This document shows positions 19,679 through 26,936 of a stretch of 64,000 bases of DNA, piece after piece. The translations under genes were made by a program, and so were the position numbers. The stretch comes from Novosphingobium sp. IK01 (GTDB lineage Bacteria > Pseudomonadota > Alphaproteobacteria > Sphingomonadales > Sphingomonadaceae), in NCBI RefSeq assembly GCF_033242265.1, contig NZ_BTFW01000001.1:1240001-1304000 (forward strand), written 5' to 3'. Each line of letters begins with the position of its first letter. Positions within the stretch are counted from its first letter, which is position 1. Below the pieces are notes generated by a model. The model was not told the origin of the DNA. It saw nothing but the letters and a program-made list of their open reading frames with translations, and did not search any database.

Positions 19679-21088
19679 TCAGTCGCCGGTCAGGATACGA
19701 TCGACCAATTGCTTCACAGTGGGCGTGAAGTTGTTGGAATAGAACGGATCCTGTTTGAAGCGATAGGCCGCGTGGCCCGCAAACATCAGGTTCTGGTTGA
19801 TGTCGCCACCATGGGCGATGTCCTGCAAGGTCTTCTGGATGCAGAAGCTGCGCGGATCGGCCAGACGCCCGGTGGTGTAGTCGTCGTGGTCCTTCCACGA
19901 CGAGAACCCGCAGTGCGACAGGCAGCCCATGCAATCGGCCTGATCCTTGCGGATTTCCTCGCGCTCGGCAGGCGTCACGAAGACGACGGTGTCGTCGGGC
20001 GTGCGCAGGGCCTGGGTAAAGCCCGCGCCGAACCATTCGCGCGCATGGGCCAGATCGGTCGGCGTGACCCAGAAGTTCTTGCCCTTGACCCCGACATCGA
20101 GCTGGACGGTATGTTCGCCCGCCTCGACCCGCGAATAGGGAATCTGGCGCTCCGAACGCGCTTCGAGCGCGCGCAGGAACGGATTGCGCACCGCCGAGGA
20201 ATAGAAGCCCGTCGGCGAGAAGCGGTGGAGCAGCACGTCGCCCGGTTCGAGCGTGCGCAGATGGTCTTTCCACGCCTGCGGAATGGGGCTTTCGGCGGTG
20301 AGCAGCGGACGCGTGCCGAACTGGAAGGCGATCGCGCCCAGTTCGGGGTTGTCGATCCAGTCGTTCCATTCGCGCAGGAACCACACCCCGCCCGCCATCA
20401 CGATCGGCACGTCATCGCTCACGCCTTCGGCGCGCATCGTGTCGCGCAGGGCCTTGACGCGGGGATAGGGATCTTCGGGCTGGCGCGGATTTTCCGCATT
20501 CGACAGGCCGTTGTGCCCACCGGCCAGCCACGGATCTTCGTAGACCACGGCGGCCATCAGGTGCGCGACCTTGTGATAGGCGCGCTTCCACAGCGCGCGG
20601 AACGCACGGCCCGAAGAGACGATCGGCAGGTAGCTGACGTTGAAGCGTGCAGCGATTTCCGAGAGCTTGTAGGGCATGCCCGCCCCGCAGGTGACCCCGC
20701 TGACGAGGCCACGGGTCTTTTCCAGCACGCCTTCGAGCACCGCCTGCGCGCCGCCCATTTCCCACAGCACGTTGATGTTGATCGCGCCCTTGCCGCTGGC
20801 CATGTCATAGGCGCGGCGCACCTGCTCGACGGCGCCGTCGATGGCATAGCGGATCAGTTCATCGTGGCGCTGCTGGCGGGTGAGCGCATTATAGACCTGC
20901 GGCACGATCTTGCCTTCGGCGTCGTAGCTGTCGGCATTGACCGCACTGACTGTCCCGATGCCTCCGGCCGCTGCCCAGGCGCCCGAACTCATGTGATTGG
21001 TGGCAGATACCCCCTTGCCACCTTCCACCAGTGGCCAGACTTCCCGGCCACCATAGAGGATCGGCTTCAACCCCTTGAACGCAGACAT
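19679..21088 (-). CDS. nitronate monooxygenase-like FMN oxidoreductase with C-terminal Cys cluster
   Basis: 469-aa TIM-barrel flavoprotein of the 2-nitropropane dioxygenase/NMO superfamily. Family features include SSGAWAAAGGIGTVSAVNADSYD near the N-terminus, GVTCGAGMPYKLSEIAARF, PIVSSGRAFRAL, GGHNGLSNAENP and DVPIVMAGGVWFLREW (FMN phosphate site). After the barrel, residues about 395-440 contain DCMGCLSHCGFSSW, a CxxCxxxC cluster, and another Cys in RSFCIQKTL; ordinary NMOs do not need these. Physiological substrate unknown. It is monocistronic with 272 bases of upstream intergenic sequence. Confidence 0.85.
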   Translation of the reverse strand: MSAFKGLKPILYGGREVWPLVEGGKGVSATNHMSSGAWAAAGGIGTVSAVNADSYDAEGKIVPQVYNALTRQQRHDELIRYAIDGAVEQVRRAYDMASGKGAININVLWEMGGAQAVLEGVLEKTRGLVSGVTCGAGMPYKLSEIAARFNVSYLPIVSSGRAFRALWKRAYHKVAHLMAAVVYEDPWLAGGHNGLSNAENPRQPEDPYPRVKALRDTMRAEGVSDDVPIVMAGGVWFLREWNDWIDNPELGAIAFQFGTRPLLTAESPIPQAWKDHLRTLEPGDVLLHRFSPTGFYSSAVRNPFLRALEARSERQIPYSRVEAGEHTVQLDVGVKGKNFWVTPTDLAHAREWFGAGFTQALRTPDDTVVFVTPAEREEIRKDQADCMGCLSHCGFSSWKDHDDYTTGRLADPRSFCIQKTLQDIAHGGDINQNLMFAGHAAYRFKQDPFYSNNFTPTVKQLVDRILTGD

Positions 21089-21360
21089 AACAATCCTTCG
21101 ACGCGCATGAGCGCGTGACCTTTGCCGACCGGACCTGGCCGCGAGCGGATCGTTCCCTCCGCGATCGCCGCGACCTGGCCTTCCGGCCGGACGTGATAAC
21201 CCGAATGCATGGACTTACGGCCAAACGGTCGCAAGCGAAAGACCGGTCTCGTGCTTTTGCCCGATCCCTGTCTCAAAACGCCCGAGAGGGGTCCTGTTTC
21301 CCGAATCGGGAAAAACGTTCCCCAATCCGACACCCGTGAACCCCGCCTCCGGCATGGCCA

Positions 21361-22488
21361 TCAATCGTCGTCTTCCACGGCCACCTTCTCGCCGGTCACC
21401 CGCTGCGAGAGCGCCGCAGCCATGAACGCGTCGAGCGCCCCGTCCAGCACGTCGGTCGGGTTGGTGCTGACCACCCCGGTCCGCAAGTCCTTGACCTGCT
21501 GGTAAGGCTGAAGAACGTAGGAGCGGATCTGGTGGCCCCAGCCGATTTCGGTCTTGGCGGCATATTCGCCCGAGGCCGCCGCTTCGCGCTTGGCGAGTTC
21601 GGCCTCGTAGATCCGTGCCTTCAGCATGTTCATCGCGGTGGCGCGGTTCTTGTGCTGGCTGCGGTCGTTCTGGCTGGCCACGATGATCCCGGTCGGCACG
21701 TGGGTGATGCGAACGGCCGAGTCCGTCGTGTTGACGTGCTGCCCGCCCGCGCCCGAGGCGCGATAGGTGTCGATCTTGAGGTCGGCCGGGTTGATCTCGA
21801 CCTCGATGTTGTCGTCGATTTCGGGATAGACCCAGACCGACGAGAACGAGGTGTGGCGACGCGCCGAGCTGTCATAGGGGCTGATGCGGACCAGGCGGTG
21901 GACACCGCTCTCGGTCTTGGCATAGCCATAGGCGTTCTCGCCCTTGATCAGCAGGGTGCAACTCTTGATGCCCGCCGCTTCGCCCGCGTGATAGTCGACC
22001 AGATCGACCTTGTAGCCGTGGCGTTCGGCCCAGCGCGTGTACATGCGCTGGAGCATTTCGGCCCAGTCCTGGCTTTCCGTGCCGCCCGCGCCCGCGTGAA
22101 CTTCGAGATAGGCGTTGTTGGCGTCGGCCTCGCCGGCGAGCAGGGCCTGAACCTTGTCGGCATCGGCGCGGTCGGCCAGCGCGGAAAGCGTCGCCAGACC
22201 TTCGGCGATGGTCGCCTCGTCGTCTTCCATCTCGCCCAGTTCGACGAATTCGATGGCGTCGGCCATTTCCTGGCCGATCTGCCTGACGGTGCCGATCGAG
22301 GCCTCAAGACGGCGACGCTCGCGCATCACGGCCTCGGCGTTCCTGGGATCGTCCCACAGCTTGGGATCTTCGACGCGCGCGTCCAGTTCGTGAAGACGGC
22401 GCACCGCGCGGTCCCAGTCGAGGAACTTGCGCACCAGCGCCAGCGCGGCCTCGATGCGGTCGATATGGGCCTGCCCTTCGGCACGCAT
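21361..22488 (-). CDS. prfB: peptide chain release factor 2
   Basis: Recognises UGA/UAA stop codons and releases the nascent peptide. 375 aa from ATG 22488, which follows GGAGAG by eight bases; the longer frame upstream lacks family residues. The GGQ catalytic motif is in ASGAGGQHVNTTDSAV. The stop-codon recognition tripeptide position reads SPY (VRISPYDSSARRHTSF) rather than SPF. There is no programmed frameshift: the equivalent of the E. coli shift site reads F-L-D on CTC GAC, in frame. Downstream of the PBP1A gene on the same strand. Confidence 0.96.
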   Translation of the reverse strand: MRAEGQAHIDRIEAALALVRKFLDWDRAVRRLHELDARVEDPKLWDDPRNAEAVMRERRRLEASIGTVRQIGQEMADAIEFVELGEMEDDEATIAEGLATLSALADRADADKVQALLAGEADANNAYLEVHAGAGGTESQDWAEMLQRMYTRWAERHGYKVDLVDYHAGEAAGIKSCTLLIKGENAYGYAKTESGVHRLVRISPYDSSARRHTSFSSVWVYPEIDDNIEVEINPADLKIDTYRASGAGGQHVNTTDSAVRITHVPTGIIVASQNDRSQHKNRATAMNMLKARIYEAELAKREAAASGEYAAKTEIGWGHQIRSYVLQPYQQVKDLRTGVVSTNPTDVLDGALDAFMAAALSQRVTGEKVAVEDDD

Positions 22489-22600
22489 GACGGTCACTCT
22501 CCATATAAAACAGCGGGCACGCACAGAGGCGGGTCCACACAATCAAACGGGTCGCTTAGCGAAGCGCAGCGGTTTGTAAAGTGGCCCCGCCCGCAACGGA

Positions 22601-25204
22601 TCAGTAGATGCCGCCCTGATCCTCGACGAAGTTCTCCTCGCCCCCGCCCTGCGGCGGTGCCACGGGGCCCCGCGCGGCACGCGCCTTGCGCAAGGCGTCG
22701 AGCACGGCGGCGCGGGCGGTGATCTCGGTGGGCTGCACGGTGCGCCGGGGTTCGGTATCGGGCTTGAAGGCCTCCCAGATGATCGCGGCCTTCTTTTCAT
22801 CGTCCTGCGGCGTGCCGCCGAACACGCGCTTGCCCGAGACACGGTCGATCTTGACCATGCTGACGCCCGGCGGCGCGGTGAACGGAACGTCGGCCCAGCG
22901 CGCGCGGGTGGACAGCACGAACTGCTTGAACACGGGTGCGGCAAGCCGCCCGCCCTGCGCATAGCCGCCCAGGCTGCGCGGCTGGTCGTAGCCCATGTAG
23001 ACCCCGGCAATGATTTCGGGCGAGCCGCCCACGAACCACACGTTCGTCGGGCCCGAGGTCGTGCCGGTCTTGCCGAACAGCGGCAGCCCCAGATCGTGGA
23101 GCGTTTCGGCCGTGCCGCGCACGACCACGCCTTCGAGCATGTGGACGACCTGATAGGCCGTGCGCGCATCGAGCGCCTGACGTCCGGCAGGGCGCAGGCG
23201 CGGCATCGGCTGGCCATCCCACTGCGGCATCGAACACCCGGTGCAGGCGCGGTTGTCGGCGCGCCAGATCACCTTGCCGTTGCGGTCCTGGACATAGTCG
23301 ATCAGGCTCGGCTCGCGCTGGCGGCCATGGTTGGCAAGCGCCGCATAGGCATTGACCATGCGGATCACCGTCGTGTCGCCCGCGCCCAGCGCCATCGAGA
23401 GATAGGGCTGATAATCGCCGATCCCGACCGACTTGATCGTGCGCACGACTTTGTCCATGCCGGTGTCGTTGGCCACGCGCACGGTCATCAGGTTGCGCGA
23501 CTGTTCGAGGCCCCAGCGCATCGTGTGATTGCCCGAAGCGCCCTCGTTGCCGAAGTTGCGGAAGCACTTCTGGCCCAGCGCGGCGCCCTGATAGACGCAG
23601 AACGTGCCATCGACGATCATCGAGGCCGGGGTCATCCCGTTGTCGAGGGCGGTGGCATAGACGAACGGCTTGATCGTCGAGCCGGGCTGGCGCTCGGCCT
23701 GGGTGGCGCGGTTGAACGAGCCGAGACGGGCGTCGAACCCGCCCTGCATGGCCAGCACGCGGCTGCTCTGCGGATCTTCGACGACCATCCCGCCCGAAAC
23801 CTCGGGCACCACGCGCAAGGCATAGGTATCGCCGCCCGCAGGGGCCACGGTGATCACGTCGCCGGTCTTCATCGCGGCGGGCAGGCCATAGAGGGTGCCG
23901 GTCTTGCCATCGGCAAAACCGATCTGCCCGGTCGTCCCGCGCCGCGAGACGAGCACGGCCACGCGCCAGTCGAGATAGCGGATCGACAGGTTGCTGCCGA
24001 TCAGTTGCGACTGCCAGTTCACCTGCCCGTCATCGTCCTGACTACTCATGTCGATATGGGCGATCGGCCCGTGCCAGGGCCGTCCCGCGCCATAGCGCAG
24101 GAGCCCGGCGCGCAAGGCATCCTGCGCGGCGGTCTGCAACTGCTGGTCGAGCGAGGTACGCACCCACAGCCCCCCGGCATAGACGCTGTTGGGGCCATCC
24201 TTGGCCTGCTCGCCAAAGCGGTCGATCAACTGGCGGCGCACTTCCTCAAGGAAATAGCCCGCATCCGCCGTGTAGTTTTCCGAGCGCCGCGCGACGAGGC
24301 CGAGCGGCTGGGCCTTGGCCTGGGCGACATCGCCCGCGCTGGCCCAGCCATTCTTCTGCATCTGGTCGAGCACCCAGTTGCGACGGGCCAGCGCCTTGTC
24401 GGCATAGCGGGCGCGGCTGTAATTTTCAGGCGCCTTGGGCAGGATCGCGAGGAAAGCGGCCTCGTGGAGCGAAAGATCGCCGACATCCTTGTCGAAATAG
24501 GCGCGCGCGGCAGCCTGGACGCCGAAGCTCTGCCGCCCGAGCGGAATTTCGTTGAGATAGAGTTCGAGGATCTGCTGCTTGGTCAGCACGGATTCGATAC
24601 GCCGCGCGAGCAGCATTTCCTTGAGCTTGCGCGTGACCGAATATTCGTTGCCGATCAGGATGTTCTTGGCCACCTGCTGGGTAATGGTCGAGCCACCCCG
24701 CGCGCGTTCGCCCGAGCCATACTTGGTCACATAATCGACCACCGCCCCGGCAAGACCGGTCAGGTCCACCCCGCCATGGGTCCAGAAGGTCTTGTCTTCA
24801 GCCGAAAGGAACGCGTTGATCAACTGGGGCGGAAAATCGACGAAGCGCAGTTGCACACGGCGTTCGCGCGCATAGCTCGACACGATCTGTCCATCGGCCC
24901 CGCGCACCATCGTGGGCAGCGGCGGCTGATAGGTCAGCAGCGTGTCCGCCGAAGGCAGCGTCCGCTCGACCGTCACCCACAGCAACCCGCGCGCCACCAC
25001 CAGTACCAGAACCAGCCAGAGCAGACGGCGCAACCAGCGCGAGCCGGTCACGCGACCGCGCAAGCGGCTCCACAGCCCGCCACGGCGGAACCGCAAGTGT
25101 TCACCAACACCACCCGGATCATCGCGGCCGGGATCATCGCGGTTCGGATCATCACGGTTGGGCGCATCGCGGCGAACATCGATCGGGGGCAAGTCTTCGG
25201 CCAT
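22601..25204 (-). CDS. mrcA: penicillin-binding protein 1A (bifunctional transglycosylase/transpeptidase)
   Basis: Class A peptidoglycan synthase in the inner membrane, 867 aa from ATG 25204. After a charged Asp/Pro/Arg-rich N-terminus and a membrane helix (LRRLLWLVLVLVVARGLLWV), the transglycosylase domain carries the catalytic Glu in LSAEDKTFWTHGG and GGSTITQQVAKN. The transpeptidase has SxxK in QPGSTIKPFVYA, SxN in EQSRNLMTV and KTG in LFGKTGTTSGPTN. Ends with a Pro/Arg/Gly tail. Gene lies upstream of prfB and just downstream of the amidase, all on the minus strand. Confidence 0.96.
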   Translation of the reverse strand: MAEDLPPIDVRRDAPNRDDPNRDDPGRDDPGGVGEHLRFRRGGLWSRLRGRVTGSRWLRRLLWLVLVLVVARGLLWVTVERTLPSADTLLTYQPPLPTMVRGADGQIVSSYARERRVQLRFVDFPPQLINAFLSAEDKTFWTHGGVDLTGLAGAVVDYVTKYGSGERARGGSTITQQVAKNILIGNEYSVTRKLKEMLLARRIESVLTKQQILELYLNEIPLGRQSFGVQAAARAYFDKDVGDLSLHEAAFLAILPKAPENYSRARYADKALARRNWVLDQMQKNGWASAGDVAQAKAQPLGLVARRSENYTADAGYFLEEVRRQLIDRFGEQAKDGPNSVYAGGLWVRTSLDQQLQTAAQDALRAGLLRYGAGRPWHGPIAHIDMSSQDDDGQVNWQSQLIGSNLSIRYLDWRVAVLVSRRGTTGQIGFADGKTGTLYGLPAAMKTGDVITVAPAGGDTYALRVVPEVSGGMVVEDPQSSRVLAMQGGFDARLGSFNRATQAERQPGSTIKPFVYATALDNGMTPASMIVDGTFCVYQGAALGQKCFRNFGNEGASGNHTMRWGLEQSRNLMTVRVANDTGMDKVVRTIKSVGIGDYQPYLSMALGAGDTTVIRMVNAYAALANHGRQREPSLIDYVQDRNGKVIWRADNRACTGCSMPQWDGQPMPRLRPAGRQALDARTAYQVVHMLEGVVVRGTAETLHDLGLPLFGKTGTTSGPTNVWFVGGSPEIIAGVYMGYDQPRSLGGYAQGGRLAAPVFKQFVLSTRARWADVPFTAPPGVSMVKIDRVSGKRVFGGTPQDDEKKAAIIWEAFKPDTEPRRTVQPTEITARAAVLDALRKARAARGPVAPPQGGGEENFVEDQGGIY
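25116..25175. repeat. four 15-bp tandem repeats in the PBP1A 5' coding region
   Basis: Period-15 units beginning GGATCATC at 25116, 25131 and 25146 and a diverged one at 25161. They encode the Arg-Asp-Asp-Pro-(Asn/Gly) repeats of the cytoplasmic N-terminus of PBP1A (RDDPNRDDPGRDDPG). Being in multiples of three, changes in copy number would keep the frame. Confidence 0.8.
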
Positions 25205-25298
25205 CGTCGCGCGCTCTAGCACGGCGGCTTGGCGCCGCACCAGTGCCTACATGGCCCTTCCCGGAGAGGCCGGCCCGCCCCCCTTGCTCTGCCGGCTA

Positions 25299-26207
25299 TC
25301 ACCCCGCCGGCAATCCGGTGTCCGGCTCGGCCAGAAAGATCTCGATGGCATGGGCCAACGTCGTGGCAAAACGCGCGCGCCAGGCCTTGTCAGTCATCGA
25401 CCGGACATCGCCGGCGTTGGAGACATAGCCCGCCTCGACCAGCACCGAGGGCAGGTCGAGCGACTTGAGCACGACAAAAGCCGCCTCGCGCCGGGGATCG
25501 CGGTGAAAATGCAAGGCCCCCCCTCCCTCACCCCCGGCCCCGCCCTCACGCAGGATCAGCTCGGCCAGACGGATCGACCGACTGCGCATTTCCCGCCGCG
25601 ACAGGTCGACCAGAATCGAGGACACCGCATCCGAACGCCCGGCCAGCGCCACCCCGTTGACGCTGTCGGCGCGGTTTTCACGCCGGGCCAGCGCATCGCT
25701 GAGCGCATCGGACCCGCGATCCGACAGGGTATAGACGGTCGCCCCGCCCGCGTCCGCCGCCGAAGCGGAATCGGCATGGATCGAGATGAACAGGTCGGCA
25801 TGGAGCCGCCGCGCGATGCCCGAACGCTCTTCGAGCGCGAGGAAGCGGTCCCGCTCGCGGGTGAGCGCCACACGCACCCGCCCGTCGGCCAGCAGCGCAT
25901 CGCGCAAGGCCAGCGCAAGGGCCAGCGTCAACTGCTTCTCGCGCAAGGTGCCAGCCCCGCTCGCGCCCGGATCATGGCCTCCGTGCCCAGCGTCGATCAC
26001 TACCAGCGGACGGCTCGCGTCAGCCGGCCCCTCGATCCGCGGCAGGTCGATCGCGCGCGTTCCGTCGGGCAGCACGATGCGCAGGACATGCCCGTCCGAA
26101 CGCCAGCCTTCCGGCGCCCCCACCCCCAGAAACAGCCGCGCCCAGAGCGCCGCGACCAGCAGCGGCACCACGAACAGACCAATGATGACGACCCGCTGCT
26201 TAACCAT
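25299..26207 (-). CDS. N-acetylmuramoyl-L-alanine amidase (Amidase_3)
   Basis: Zinc-dependent periplasmic hydrolase cutting the amide bond between MurNAc and the stem peptide. 302 aa from ATG 26207, preceded by AGGCGG eight bases upstream. An N-terminal membrane anchor (VVIIGLFVVPLLVAALWARLF) is followed by the catalytic domain with zinc ligands in DAGHGGHDPGASG, the Glu of EKQLTLALAL, His in FISIHADSA and the catalytic Glu in VLVEAGYVSN. No AMIN domain. The frame could extend 30 codons further but lacks a signal there. Ends about 95 bases before the PBP1A start on the same strand, suggesting a cell-wall operon. Confidence 0.93.
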   Translation of the reverse strand: MVKQRVVIIGLFVVPLLVAALWARLFLGVGAPEGWRSDGHVLRIVLPDGTRAIDLPRIEGPADASRPLVVIDAGHGGHDPGASGAGTLREKQLTLALALALRDALLADGRVRVALTRERDRFLALEERSGIARRLHADLFISIHADSASAADAGGATVYTLSDRGSDALSDALARRENRADSVNGVALAGRSDAVSSILVDLSRREMRSRSIRLAELILREGGAGGEGGGALHFHRDPRREAAFVVLKSLDLPSVLVEAGYVSNAGDVRSMTDKAWRARFATTLAHAIEIFLAEPDTGLPAG

Positions 26208-26936
26208 CGTGTTGCCGCCTATGCCGCGCGCTCCCACGCACGGTCCAGTCCAAAACGGCGCCATTTCAACCTTCCTGGCAAGTGCGGATGTTTTCATGAC
26301 ACGGTTTTAATTGCCGCTTTGCAATTGGGATGCTAGCACCCCATCTACAGGAGCAGTTCGGCTGCCGTCTGTCCCACGCCGCGTCGCCGCCGCGCACGCT
26401 CGATTCCCTCGGATTATAGTCCGGGTTTCCCGGCTTCAGTCCGGGGTGCGGATCGGGCCTTGGCATTTCATGTCAAGTCGCGCCTGGCAGCATCGCCCAA
26501 GGCCCACGCGCCATTGGCTGGGGAACAGACAGGCCGGGCCTGATCCAGGCGGGCAGGAAGGGACAAGGCAGATACGCCGCCCCGCCCGCGTTCGAGGTTG
26601 ATGCCGTGATGAAGAGCCGTTTACCGTTCCAGCCAGGGAGCCCTTTCGGGGCCCTTCGGCGTTGGACGGTCACCCCGATGGGGAACGGCGCAATCCATTC
26701 TGTCGAGCGCCAGTCGCGCCGCTTCACCACCGCAGACGCACACCAACCGCCGCCGGGCGGTGAGCACATCGGGCCCATGGCGCAAGCCAGCATGCCCGCG
26801 CTCCGATCCGGCACCCCCACATTTGCGACGCGCCACTGGCCCGGCCCTAGCCGGACGCCTGGCCGTTGCTTCACCACAAGAAACCGCGCCATGAACCCGG
26901 GCTCTGCCCCGAGGCCGCGCGGCTGGAGAGAATTGA
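26208..26936. other. 729-base intergenic region, probably the rne leader and divergent promoters
   Basis: No convincing gene fits: the open frames here have Pro/Arg-rich translations typical of shadow reading. It separates the amidase (minus) from rne (plus). Near 26300 the sequence is AT-rich, the likely promoter zone. Between 26590 and 26936 there are short GC hairpins, for example GCCC-TTTCG-GGGC at 26640-26652 and CCCC-GAT-GGGG at 26673-26683. RNase E is known to autoregulate through its 5' leader in E. coli; a similar role here is inference. Confidence 0.5.

Noticed and set aside
22488..22542. Possible programmed frameshift in prfB
   Set aside because: The reading frame is continuous from ATG 22488 through the shift-site position; there is no in-frame UGA.
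26473..26892. 139-codon open frame on the minus strand in the rne leader
   Set aside because: Composition is rich in Trp, Pro, Arg and Gly with no family motif, no ribosome site, and it lies in the leader antisense to rne; looks like chance reading in GC-rich DNA.
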